From JACVRW01 sp963814095 (GTDB taxonomy: Bacteria > Actinomycetota > Thermoleophilia > Solirubrobacterales > Thermoleophilaceae), in NCBI GenBank assembly GCA_963814095.1, contig CAWFBT010000027.1, positions 248,001 to 312,000 on the forward strand: 64,000 nucleotides of DNA, in the 5' to 3' direction. The translations under genes and the position numbers were made by a program. The first letter of the stretch is position 1; each line of letters opens with the position of its first letter. A model generated the notes under the pieces. That model worked only from the letters and a program-made list of their open reading frames with translations, ran no database searches and had not been told where the DNA came from. This document shows, in pieces, positions 24,197-33,782 of the stretch.

Positions 24197-25841
24197 GTGG
24201 CGGAACGCAAGGCCAGCGACGTCTTCGTGGAGTGCCTCGAGGCCGAGGGCGTGAGGCACGTCTTCGGCATCCCGGGCGAGGAGACGCTCGACCTGAACGA
24301 GTCGCTCTCGCGCTCGTCGATCGAGTTCGTGCCGGTGCGCCACGAGCAGGGCGGCGCCTATATGGCCGACGTCTACGGCCGCCTGACCGGGCACGCGGGG
24401 GTCTGCCTCGGCACGCTCGGCCCCGGTGCGCTCAACCTCGTGACCGCTGTGGCGGACGCCTACCTCGACCGCGCGCCGCTCGTCGCGCTCACCGGCCAGG
24501 GCGACCTCGAGCGCATGCACAAGGAGTCGCACCAGTACATCGACCTGCTGCGCGTGATGCGCCCGATCACGAAATGGAACGCCCGCCTGTCGGACGCGGC
24601 GATCATCCCCGAGGTGGTTCGCAAGGCCTTCAAGGTGGCCGAGGGCGAAAAGCCGGGCTCGACCCACATCGAGCTGCCGGAGGACGTGATGGCCGCGCAG
24701 GTCGAGGCCGAGCCGCTGCCGCGCCGGCGCCCCGTCCACTCCGAGCCGGCCGCGCGCGAGCTGCTGCAGGCGGCCGAGTTGATTCGCGGCGCCGAGCGGC
24801 CGGTGGCGCTCGCCGGCAACGGCGTCGTGCGCGCCCGCGCCGCCCCTGCGCTGCGCGAGTTCGTACGCGCGACCGGCATCCCCGTCGCCGAGACCTTCAT
24901 GGGCAAGGGCCTCCTTTCGCCCGACAACCCCAAGGCGCTCGGCTCGGTCGGCCTGCAGGCAGGCGACTACGCCATGGCGGGCTTCGACGAGGCCGACCTG
25001 GTGCTCGCGATCGGCTACGACCTCGTGGAGCAGTCGCCGGAGACCTGGAACCCGAAGCGCGACAAGCGCGTGATCTGCATCGACTCGGAGCCGGCCGAGA
25101 CGGACGCCTACTTCATGCCCGAGGTCGAGCTCGTCGGCGACATCTACCACGTGCTGGCGCGGCTCGGCGAGGAGTGCCGACACGTCCCGCACCAGGGCGG
25201 CTCGGCGAAGCTGCGTGAGGTCGTGCTGGGGCGCTTCGAGCAGGCCAGGGACGACGACTCGTTCCCGATGCAGCCGCCGCGCGCGCTCTGGGAGATCCGC
25301 AACGCGCTCGCACGCGACGACATCCTGATCTCGGACGTCGGCCTGCACAAGCTCTGGATCGGCCGCATGTTCCCGGCGTACGAGCCGAACACCGTGCTGA
25401 TCGCAAACGGCCTCGCCGGCATGGGCTTCGCGGTGCCGGCCGCGATCGCCGCCAAGCTGGTGCATCCGGCGCGGCGCGATCGTGACCGTCAACGGCGACG
25501 GCGGCTTCCTGATGAACGCGCAGGAGCTCGAGACCGCGGTTCGCCTGGGCACGCCGTTCGTGAACGTCATCTGGGAGAACTCCCAGTACGGCTCGATCGT
25601 GTGGAAGCAGGACAAGCGCTTCGGCAGCCATTTCGGGACCGATTTCACGAACCCCGACTTCGTGAAGCTCGCCGAGGGCTTCGGGATGCCCGGCTGGCGC
25701 TGCGAGGCGCCGGAGGACTTCGGGACGCACCTTCAGCACGCGCTCACGCTCGACGTCCCGTCCGTGATCGTGTTGCCGATCGACTACTCGCTGGACGTCG
25801 CAATCTCTGAGGAACTAGGAACGGAGACCGTTGCCACATGA
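24197..25841 (+). CDS. TPP-dependent acetolactate synthase-like enzyme (one frameshift)
   Basis: Three-domain TPP enzyme, 547 residues after correction. Pyr domain with GIPGEETLDLNESL and the cofactor Glu in RHEQGGAYMADVYGRLTG (about 47-64); central domain; PP domain with the Mg/TPP motif NGDGGFLMNAQELETAVRLG. A +1 shift at about 25468-25477 separates KLVHPAR from AIVTVNGDGG. It is annotated by resemblance as acetolactate synthase large subunit, but no small subunit is near; another 2-oxoacid decarboxylase or ligase role is possible. It is coupled (ATGA) to the aldehyde dehydrogenase. Confidence 0.83.
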
Positions 25842-27305
25842 GCATCGCAACCCAAGAACAGTCAGTCGTCGACAGCGTCCAGAAGCAGCTCTACGTAGGC
25901 GGTGAGTGGCGCGACGCGAGTGGCTCGGCCACGCTCGAGGTGCTCGACCCGTCGACCGAGGAGCCGATCGCGGAGGTCGCGGACGCCACTCCCGAGGACG
26001 CGATGACCGCGCTGGACGCGGCGGTCGAGACGCAGGCCGAGTGGGCGGCCACGCCGCCCAACGACCGCGCCGGGATCCTCTGGAAGGCCTTCGAGCTGAT
26101 GATCGAGCGCGCCGACGAGCTCGCCACGCTGATGACGCTCGAGATGGGCAAGCCGGTGGCCGAGTCGAAGGCCGAGATCGCTCTACGCGGCCGACTTCTT
26201 CCGCTGGTTCTCGGGCGAGGCGCTGCGGATCGACGGCAACTACAAGCAGTTCGCGAACGGCACCAGCCGGGTGCTCGTGATGAAGCAGCCGGTCGGTCCT
26301 TCGCTGATGATCACGCCCTGGAACTTCCCGATGGCGATGGGCACCCGCAAGGTCGGCCCGGCGCTCGCCGCGGGTTGCACGACCGTGATCAAGCCGGCTC
26401 AGCAGACGCCGCTGTCGATGCTCGCGATGGCCCAGGTACTCGAGGAGGCGGGCCTTCCGGGCGGGGTCGTCAACATCATCACGACGTCGTCCTCGGGCTC
26501 CACGACGGGACCGTTGATCGAGGACGGGCGGCTGCGCAAGCTGTCCTTCACGGGCTCGACCGAGGTCGGTCGCAAGCTGATCGAGGCCTCGGCCAAGAAC
26601 GTGCTGAAGGTGTCGATGGAGCTCGGCGGCAACGCGCCCTTCCTGATCTTCGACGACGCGGACCTCGACTCCGCGGTCGACGGCGCCCTGCTCGCGAAGA
26701 TGCGCAACATCGGCGAGGCCTGCACGTCGGCGAACCGCTTCCACGTGGCCGAGCCGGTGCGCGAGGAGTTCGAGCGGCGGCTCGCCGAGAAGATGGGCGC
26801 GCTCAAGCTCGGGCGCGGGACCGAGGAGGACGTGAAGGTCGGCCCGCTGATCGACCAGCCCTCACGCGAGAAGGTGTCCGAGCTCGTCCAGGACGCGCTC
26901 GACAAGGGCGCCACCTGCGTCGTGGGCGGCGAGATTCCCGACGGGCGCGGCTACTTCTACCCGCCGACGGTGCTCGGCGGCGTCCCCGACGACGCCCGCG
27001 TGCTGCGCGAGGAGATCTTCGGCCCGGTGGCCCCGGTCACGTCCTTCGCTTCCGAGGAGGACGCGATCGCGCGCGCCAACGACACCGAGTACGGCCTCGT
27101 CGCCTACGTGTTCACCCGCGACATCAAGCGGGCGCTGCGAGTCTGCGAGGGCCTCGACACCGGCATGGTCGGCCTGAACCAGGGGATGGTCTCGAACGCC
27201 GGCGCGCCCTTCGGCGGCGTCAAGCAGTCCGGCATCGGCCGCGAGGGCGGCAAGGAAGGGCTCGAGGAGTTCCTCGAGACGAAGTACGTGGCCGTGAACA
27301 TGTGA
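25838..27305 (+). CDS. NAD(P)-dependent aldehyde dehydrogenase, succinate-semialdehyde type (one frameshift)
   Basis: 488 residues after correcting a +1 shift at about 26180-26184 (AEIA... continuing YAADFFRWFSGEALRIDGNY). Signatures: MITPWNFPMAMGTRKVGPAL (cofactor site), FTGSTEVGRKL, catalytic Glu in SMELGGNAPFLIF, catalytic Cys in NIGEACTSANRF, and EEIFGPVAPVTSF. The pattern is close to succinate-semialdehyde dehydrogenases; the substrate is inferred. It is the second gene of the operon: ATGA overlap upstream and GTGA overlap downstream. Without correction it appears fused to the next gene in one long ORF. Confidence 0.87.
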
Positions 27306-29122
27306 CGCCTGAAGCCGACTGGCGTGACCGCCGGGTTTCGGCGGCAGAGGCGGTCGCGGTCGTGCGCCCAGGCGACCGGGTCTTCGTCGGCAGCGCTTGC
27401 GCCACTCCGCGCACCCTTGTGGATGCGCTCCAGCAGTCCGGGCAGGCCGGCGTCGTTCTGGTGCACTTCCTCACCGATCGCGTCAGCACGGGTGAGACGC
27501 CCCACACGAAGCATCGCCATCGCGTGTTCTATGTCGGCCGCGACGTCCGCGACCTGCACGCCGTTCCTGCGTTGCGCAAGTCGGGCGTCGTGGAGTACGT
27601 GCCGATCTCCCTCGGCGACGTTCCCCAACTGTTCACCAACGGGCAGATCCCGCTTGACGTCGCGATGGTGCAGGTTGCGCCGCCCGATCCAGACGGCACG
27701 TGCAGCCTGGGCATCTCGGTGGACGTGACCAAGGCCGCGGCGCTCGCCGCGTCCACGGTCATCGCTGAGGTGAACCCGGCCATGCCGCGCACCGCAGGTG
27801 ACAGTCGTATTCCGGTTGAGCGGATCGCCAGATTCGTGCCGGTCGAAACGCCTGTCGTGGAGTATCTCCACGAACCCGCCGGCGAGGTCGCCGAGCAAAT
27901 CGCCCGTTATGTCGCCCGGCTGATCGACGATCGCTCGACGCTTCAGGTGGGGCTCGGGCGGGTGCCGAACGAAATGCTGGTCCACCTGACCAACCGGCGC
28001 GACCTCGCGATCCACTCGGACGTGATCACGGAGCCGATCGTCGATCTGGTCGCCGCCGGCGTCGTCACCGGGCCGGTCGCGACGAGCTGGGCGATGGGCA
28101 CGAAACGCCTCTATGACCTGGTGGACGGCGATCCCCGCTTCACCTTCCATCCGGTCGAGTACATCTGCGACCCCGCGGTCATAGCGAGCAGAGAGCGGAT
28201 GGTGTCGGTGACCCAGGCCTTCACGATCGACCTCACGGGACAGGTCTCCACCGAAGGTCTCGACGGGGCGCTGTACGGCGGAGTGTCGACAGGTCCGGCC
28301 TTCCACAGAGGGGCCCTGGCCTCTCCAGGTGGAATGGCGATCATCTGCCTCGCTTCGCGGACCCCTGCCGGCCGGTCCGCAATCTCGATTGATCTTGATC
28401 CCGGCGCGGCGGTGACGATCCCGCGCGCGGACGTCCACTGGGTGATCACCGAGTACGGCACCGCCTACCTGTTCGGCCGCTCGGTGGCGGAGCGTGCGGT
28501 CGCTCTGATCGAGATCGCACATCCCGACGTCCGCAGGGAGCTGCTGGATGTGGCCATTGAGCGCGGCCTCCTTGGTCCTGAGCAGCAGCTGCGCAGCCGC
28601 AGCGCCTATCCGGTGTCTCAGGTGCGCGACGTGCAGCTGCGCGACGGCCGGAGCGTGTGCCTGCGGCCCACGCGGACGACCGACGCGCGGGCGATGCAGG
28701 ACCTCTTCTATCGGCTCAGCGAGCAGGATCGGGAGACGCGCTTCCTGCATAAGCTGAGCTCGCTCACCGACACCGCCGCGCAACACCTGTGCAGCGTCGA
28801 CTACGAGGAGGAGATGGCCTTCGCGGCCGTGGTCGGGCCGTCGGAGCACGAGCGCATCGTGGCCGCCAGTTGCTACTACCTCAGTCCGGCGACCGGGCTG
28901 GCCGAGGTCGCGTACATGGTGGATCCGGACTGGCAGGGAGTGGGCCTCGGAGGCCGGCTGCATGCAGGACTGGTCGAGTACGCGCGCGAGCATGGGGCAC
29001 GCGGCCTCACCGCGGACGTACTGCTCGGCAATTCGCGCATGATGCGCGTCTTCAAGAGCGGCGACTACTCGCTCCGCACCCAGACCGAGGGAGGCGTCCA
29101 AGAGGTGACGATGCGCTTCTGA
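27302..29122 (+). CDS. acetyl-CoA hydrolase/transferase fused to GNAT acetyltransferase
   Basis: 606 residues. Residues about 1-430 are an acetyl-CoA hydrolase/CoA-transferase with GLGRVPNEMLVHL and the catalytic Glu in HWVITEYGTAYLFGRSVAER. Residues about 445-606 are a GNAT domain (VCLRPTRTTDARAMQDLFYR, VAYMVDPDWQGVGLGGRLHA). This bifunctional layout is a known actinobacterial family; the GNAT half may acetylate or sense. The GTG start overlaps the dehydrogenase stop. The gene likely handles the acyl-CoA or acid arising from the two upstream enzymes. Confidence 0.88.
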   Translation: MTPEADWRDRRVSAAEAVAVVRPGDRVFVGSACATPRTLVDALQQSGQAGVVLVHFLTDRVSTGETPHTKHRHRVFYVGRDVRDLHAVPALRKSGVVEYVPISLGDVPQLFTNGQIPLDVAMVQVAPPDPDGTCSLGISVDVTKAAALAASTVIAEVNPAMPRTAGDSRIPVERIARFVPVETPVVEYLHEPAGEVAEQIARYVARLIDDRSTLQVGLGRVPNEMLVHLTNRRDLAIHSDVITEPIVDLVAAGVVTGPVATSWAMGTKRLYDLVDGDPRFTFHPVEYICDPAVIASRERMVSVTQAFTIDLTGQVSTEGLDGALYGGVSTGPAFHRGALASPGGMAIICLASRTPAGRSAISIDLDPGAAVTIPRADVHWVITEYGTAYLFGRSVAERAVALIEIAHPDVRRELLDVAIERGLLGPEQQLRSRSAYPVSQVRDVQLRDGRSVCLRPTRTTDARAMQDLFYRLSEQDRETRFLHKLSSLTDTAAQHLCSVDYEEEMAFAAVVGPSEHERIVAASCYYLSPATGLAEVAYMVDPDWQGVGLGGRLHAGLVEYAREHGARGLTADVLLGNSRMMRVFKSGDYSLRTQTEGGVQEVTMRF

Positions 29123-30097
29123 TCAGCGCAGCGGCTTGGTCCACGTGACCCACGTGTCCTTCAGCGCGAACCCGGCCCGCTCGTACAGGCCGAGCGCGCC
29201 CGTGGCGTTTGCGGTGTCCACGTTCAGCGCCGACCGGTCGTAGCCGGCGCTCCGGTAGGAGCGGAGCGCCGTGGCGAGCAGCAGTCCGCCGAGACCGCGC
29301 CGGCGCCACGCCGGTCGCACCCCGAGTGTCCCGACGAAGGCCTCGCGCACGCCGGTGGCGGCCGCGTCCGCCTCAAAGAAGTAGCTCAGCAGGTACGCGA
29401 CGACATCCTCGCCATCGTGCGCGAGCCAGCTCATATCCGGCCGGAACGTCTGGGTGCCGGTGTACCAGCGCGACCAACGCTGCTCGTCCGGCGGAGAGGA
29501 GCCCCAGTCGTCGGCGAAGGCCTCCCGGTGCGCCTGCCGGACGGCCTCGTCCCGTTCCACCGCGTACGGCGCCAGCGTGAGCCCTGGCGGGGTCGGTGAG
29601 AGATCAGGGAGCGGGTCGTCCAGGGGTCGGCTCATGGTGTACGTCCAGCGCGTTGCCTCGTAGCCGGCGGCACGCATCAGGGCCTGCTTGCTCGGGTTGT
29701 TCTCGTGCACGACGACGCAGGCCGCCCCCGGCACGTCAGGGTGCCGCTCGCGGTGCAGGCCCGCCGCCCGCTCCTCGGCCCAGTCGAGCAGCCGGCGTCC
29801 GAGGCCGTGGACGCGGGCGGCGGGCACCACCGCACCGTCGACGTCGAGCCGGTCGAGGTCCCCCACCTCGGCGGGGCCCTGGAGCCAGGCGAACGCGACG
29901 AGCTCGCCGTCGGGTGACTGAGCGGCGAGGCTGTCCCGTCCGAGGTCGATCGACTCGTCCTCCAGCACCTCGCTGAGGTCCTGCTCCGAGTAGTGCTCGC
30001 CGGTGTGGTCGACAGCCTCGACGGCCGCCCACGCCCGGGTGAGCGCGGGCGCATCCTCGGTCGTCAGCCGCCGCCAGGTGAGCGTTCGCGTCTCCAC
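29123..30097 (-). CDS. tandem GNAT acetyltransferase (mycothiol synthase-like layout)
   Basis: A 324-residue protein with two GNAT folds. The first is at about 1-155 with a weak acetyl-CoA loop (GLGRRLLDWAEERA); the second at about 170-324 with the strong loop RPAWRRRGLGGLLLATALRS and NVDTANATGALGLYERAGFA. The layout resembles mycothiol synthase MshD, but the substrate is unproven. The GTG start has TACCGT 6 nt upstream (30109-30104). It abuts the convergent CoA-transferase gene with no gap. Confidence 0.82.
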   Translation of the reverse strand: METRTLTWRRLTTEDAPALTRAWAAVEAVDHTGEHYSEQDLSEVLEDESIDLGRDSLAAQSPDGELVAFAWLQGPAEVGDLDRLDVDGAVVPAARVHGLGRRLLDWAEERAAGLHRERHPDVPGAACVVVHENNPSKQALMRAAGYEATRWTYTMSRPLDDPLPDLSPTPPGLTLAPYAVERDEAVRQAHREAFADDWGSSPPDEQRWSRWYTGTQTFRPDMSWLAHDGEDVVAYLLSYFFEADAAATGVREAFVGTLGVRPAWRRRGLGGLLLATALRSYRSAGYDRSALNVDTANATGALGLYERAGFALKDTWVTWTKPLR

Positions 30098-30129
30098 GCC
30101 CTAACGGTACGGGCTGCCGCTGGGGCGCT

Positions 30130-30663
30130 CTACCCCGGGAGCTGCAGGTCGACCATCGTGTCCGCGTGCCGGTGAACGATCTTCCAGGCGCCGCGCTCGA
30201 AGCGGAAGATCATCGTGGATCGCAGCACCTGCTCGTGTAGCTCGGTCTGGCCCGCGTAGAGGACGTCGGCGCGCTCGATCGCGACCGTGTAGGCCAGCTT
30301 GCCGCGCACGTCCTTGACCCGGTACTCGAACTCGACCTCGGCCCCGCTCGGGCGGAACGCTCCCGCGGCGAGCAGGTAGCGCTGGCGGACGGTCGAGGCA
30401 CCCGCCTCGCCAAGGCCGCCGAAGCCGCCGAAGATCGACTGCGGATCCTTCTCGGCCGTGATGGCGAGCCAGGGCTGCGGATCGCCGTTGACGAAGGCCG
30501 TGTTGGCGGCCTCGTAGCGCTCCAGGAAGCGCGCGAAGCCGTAGCTGCCGCCGGCCCCATGCACGGAGCCGGCATCGGTGGTCGAACCGGCGAACGCGCC
30601 GGATGAGGCGAGGAGGGCGAGTGCCGCCAAGGCGACGGCGACGGTGGAGGCGAGGCGCTTCAT
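30130..30663 (-). CDS. secreted NTF2/SnoaL-like protein
   Basis: A 177-residue protein with a signal peptide (MKRLASTVAVALAALALLAS, cleavage near AFAG) followed by an NTF2-like domain: RFLERYEAANTAFVNGDPQP (about 45-64), AGAFRPSGAEVEFEYRVKDV and the ending RFERGAWKIVHRHAD. This looks like the DUF4440/SnoaL ketosteroid-isomerase-like set exported from the cell. Function unknown. AAGGGATC precedes the ATG. Confidence 0.7.
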   Translation of the reverse strand: MKRLASTVAVALAALALLASSGAFAGSTTDAGSVHGAGGSYGFARFLERYEAANTAFVNGDPQPWLAITAEKDPQSIFGGFGGLGEAGASTVRQRYLLAAGAFRPSGAEVEFEYRVKDVRGKLAYTVAIERADVLYAGQTELHEQVLRSTMIFRFERGAWKIVHRHADTMVDLQLPG

Positions 30664-30741
30664 CGTTGATCCCTTCGTGGGTGGCGAGGTTCGAACGCCT
30701 TCGTAGACCCGCCCCCGGGCCGTTCTATTCCGTTCGGCTCG

Positions 30742-31910
30742 TCAGGCGTGCGCGTACGCGCCGGCTGCTGCCGGGATCCGCGCTCGGACGGTCGTGCCCA
30801 CGCCGGCGGGGCTCTCGATCTCGAGCGTTCCGCCGAGTGCGCTGACGCGATCCGCAAGGCCGCTCAGCCCCGAGCCGCGCGCCGGGTCGACGCCTCCGCT
30901 GCCCTCGTCGCGGACCTCGATCGTCGTGTGGTCGCCGGCGAGCGCAACCCGCACGTCGATCCGATCAGAGCCGGCGTGCTTGGCGGCGTTCGTCAGCGCT
31001 TCGGCGACGACGAAGTACGCGGTGGTCTGCACCGACAGCGGGAGGTCCCCGCAGCTGTCGAAGTCGAGCTCGACGGGCGCCGACGCCCGGTTCGCCAAGG
31101 CCGCCAGCGCGGCCTCCAGGCCGCGATCGACGAGGATGCTGGGATGAATCCCTCGGGCGAGCTCGCGTAGCTCCTCGAGGGCGGCGTCGAGCTCGGCGCG
31201 CGCAGCCGCGAGCTCACGGGTCGCGGTGGAGTCCGGCTCGAGGTTCGACTCGATAAGCCGGAGGCTCAGCGCGAGCGACACGAGCCGCTGTTGTGCGCCG
31301 TCGTGGAGGTCGCGTTCGATGCGCCGCCGCGCGGCGTCCGCAGCCTCGACGATGCGCGCTCGCGAGGCCGCCAGTTGCTCGCGCGCATCCACGTTGGCGA
31401 GCGCTGCGGTGACCAGCTCGGCGAAGCTGCCGATCCTCGTCTCCGTTCCCGCGGGGAACGCATGCGGCTGCTCGCTGGACGCCATGAGGGCACCCCAGAG
31501 CCGACCGGCCACGTAGATCGGGGCCCCCACGACCGAGCGAACACCGAACCCGCGTAGTCGCTCCGCGAGCTCGCCCTCGACCTCGCTCGTAGTCGTCCAC
31601 GCGCTCAGGGCGACCGCTCCGGATAGAGCTTCGCGGTCACCGACGCGCCCTCCACCGGGATCTGCTCGCCGATCGGAAAGGCCGGCGTGTCGTTGCCCGT
31701 CCAGGACCCGACCACCGTCGCGACCCGGTCGTCATCGAAGCGGATCATGTCGGTGCTCTTCACGCCGAGCAGCTCCCCGAGCTCCTCGCAGACGCGGCCG
31801 AAGAGGCCGGGTGCGGGGGTCGACGCGGCCACCATGGTCGCAACTCGACGCAACGCGGCCTGCTCGGCCAGAAGTGCCTGCAACCGGGTTGAGTTGTCGT
31901 CGCTGCTCAT
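30742..31910 (-). CDS. GAF-domain sensor histidine kinase, HisKA_3 type (two frameshifts)
   Basis: 388 residues after correcting two +1 shifts (about 31612-31624 and 31582-31588). N-terminal GAF domain (ATMVAASTPAPGLFGRVCEE, later GVRSVVGAPIYVAGRLWGAL), then the dimerisation/phosphoacceptor motif ERDLHDGAQQRLVSLALSLR and an HATPase domain (EALTNAAKHAGSDRIDVRV, DEGSGGVDPARGSGLSGLAD). This is a cytosolic NarL/DesK-class kinase; no response regulator is adjacent. The start overlaps the stop of the upstream DUF4389 gene (ATGA). Confidence 0.82.
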
Positions 31911-32626
31911 CGTCGCCGCGTCAGAGCGAGGCTAGCGAAGCACGCGCTCACGCTTGGACCGGGCGCTCCGGGTCGTCGCGGCGGCACGTCGTCCCGCTGG
32001 CTCAGCGAGAACGGCGGATAGCGATCCGTGACGAGGATGAGCGCGTAGCCGACCACGCGGTTGTGCCAGCGGATCACTCCCTCGACGAACCCGAAGATCC
32101 CACGCGGGTAGCGCCCGGTGAACAGGATCGCGAACCAGGCGACGATCACCACGACGATGGTTGCCAGGTAGAGAAAGAACAGCACGATGTAGTGCGGGAT
32201 CGCGAGCAGCCACTTGACGAGAGGCAGCCAGCGGTTGAGCTCCTGCTTGGCGTCGGGATACGGGAACTCGAGCCGCACCCACTGATGCTCGTCGGTCGAG
32301 GGGTAGCGGTCGTTCATCAGCGCGACGTAGGTGCCCACCCGGTTCGAGAAGCGCAGCAGTTCCAGGTTCCAGTCGAACCACCAGCGCGGGTACTTCTCGC
32401 GAAACAGGATCATCAGCAGCGGCGGCAGGAACAGCAGCCCGATGCCGCCGATGACGACAGTCGACGCGTCGCTGCTGGCGTCGTACTCGCTGCCGCTATA
32501 GCCGCCGATGCTGGCCAGCACGATCGCGATGGGGATCACCGCGAAGATCCGGAAGGCCGTGGATACGCGATTCAGCGTGCGGTCGGGGTAGTCGACCGAG
32601 AACCGAACCGGGTGCTCCTCGTTCAT
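31907..32626 (-). CDS. DUF4389 membrane protein
   Basis: A 239-residue protein with AAGGAG ahead of the chosen ATG. It has two DUF4389-type halves: YPRWWFDWNLELLRFSNRVG (about 84-103) and GRYPRGIFGFVEGVIRWHNR (about 184-203), each near a VGxYxxLxxDRYPxxD-like segment, with three or four TM helices (about 25-45, 58-78, 145-175). Function unknown. It is upstream of and overlaps the GAF histidine kinase, suggesting it may be a sensory partner. Confidence 0.8.
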   Translation of the reverse strand: MNEEHPVRFSVDYPDRTLNRVSTAFRIFAVIPIAIVLASIGGYSGSEYDASSDASTVVIGGIGLLFLPPLLMILFREKYPRWWFDWNLELLRFSNRVGTYVALMNDRYPSTDEHQWVRLEFPYPDAKQELNRWLPLVKWLLAIPHYIVLFFLYLATIVVVIVAWFAILFTGRYPRGIFGFVEGVIRWHNRVVGYALILVTDRYPPFSLSQRDDVPPRRPGAPGPSVSACFASLALTRRR

Positions 32627-32751
32627 ACGCGTTGCTCCTTGGAGTCGGGCGTGAGCGCATTTCACCACCATCGTCGGCGGGAGCCACGGTGGGCCTGCAC
32701 GATCCCGTGCGACTCTTGATGGCTGTCCGAACCCGTGCCCAATATGAGGAC

Positions 32752-33781
32752 ATGCCCCGCCCCCGGGGGACCCGTACCGGAGTCGCTCTCCTGGCTCTGG
32801 CAGCGACGCTTCTCGTCCCGGCTTCTGCCCAGGCGAGTCGCCCGAACGTGGCTGCTCTGCAGGCCGCGCTGACGCGCCTGCACCTGTACCAGGGCTTCGT
32901 CGACGGAGTCAGAGGCCCGCTGACCAGGAAGGCCGTCGTGCGCTTCCAGCGCCGCCGTGGGCTCGCGGTGGACGGCGTCGCGGGACCGCAGACGCGGCAC
33001 GCGCTCGGGCGCTACGGCAGGCCGCGGCTCGGCAGTCGGGTGATGAAGATCGGCAGCCGCGGCTGGGACGTCGCCGCGCTGCAGTACCTGCTCCAGCGCA
33101 AGGGCTATGGCCCCGGCATCGCCGACGGGATCTTCGGCGGCCTGACCCAGGCCGCGGTGGTGCGCGCCCAGGGCGCGGCGAGTCTCGGCGTGGACGGGCT
33201 GGCCGGGCGGCAGACGATCAGTGCGCTGCGCGGCCACGGCTCCTCGTCGGCGGATCCCGGGTCCGGCCGCTTCCTGCGGCCAGTGCCCGGGCCGATCGGC
33301 GATGGCTTCGGCGCGCCGCGCGCGGGCGGCCGCAGCCACCAGGGCGCCGACTTCCCGGTCGCGTACGGCACCCGCATCGGCGCCGCCGCAGCGGGCACGA
33401 CGATCTTCGCCGGCCGCAACTACGGCGGCTACGGCAACCTCGTGGTGGTCCAGCACACGCTCGGCTACACGACCTGGTACGCGCACATGTCGTCGATCAC
33501 GTCGTGGGTCGGCGAGCAGCGTGAGCGCCGGCACGCGGCTCGGATACGTCGGCTCGACGGGCTACTCGACCGGACCGCACCTGCACTTCGAGATCCGCCG
33601 CTACAACACGCCGATCAACCCCGTCCCGCTGCTCACCGGCGCGGTGGCGAGCAGCCGCGGCGGCGGCGGCGCTCCCGCCCGCGACACGAGCGAGTGCAGC
33701 GCTGCGGACAGGGCCGGCGGCGCCGCCGCCCCGCGCGGGTCGTCCTGGATCGCTCGCGAGCGCTTCTGCGCCCGCGACTGA
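32752..33781 (+). CDS. secreted peptidoglycan-binding M23 metallopeptidase (one frameshift)
   Basis: 342 residues after correcting a +1 shift at about 33508-33514. Signal peptide (RTGVALLALAATLLVPASAQ), two PG_binding_1 repeats (VAALQAALTRLHLYQGFVDG; VAALQYLLQRKGYGPGIADG), then an M23/LytM domain with the zinc motif SHQGADF (HxxxD) and HLHFEIRRYNTPINP (HxH). It probably cleaves peptidoglycan cross-links. The ATG at 32752 is preferred because it opens the signal peptide. It ends 1 nt before the convergent fumC stop. Confidence 0.85.
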
Positions 33782-33782
33782 C

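Noticed and set aside
22838..25648. A 936-residue cyclase with a long N-terminal extension
   Set aside because: The upstream 490 residues are antisense to the TPP-enzyme gene and carry no domain. The GTG at 24160 begins the homology.
27104..29101. A 665-residue minus-strand ORF
   Set aside because: Shadow of the CoA-transferase/GNAT gene; no recognisable domain.
25838..29122. A 1094-residue aldehyde dehydrogenase/CoA-transferase fusion
   Set aside because: The dehydrogenase frame is broken near 26182 and the read-through is nonsense until the separate GTG start at 27302. It is two genes.
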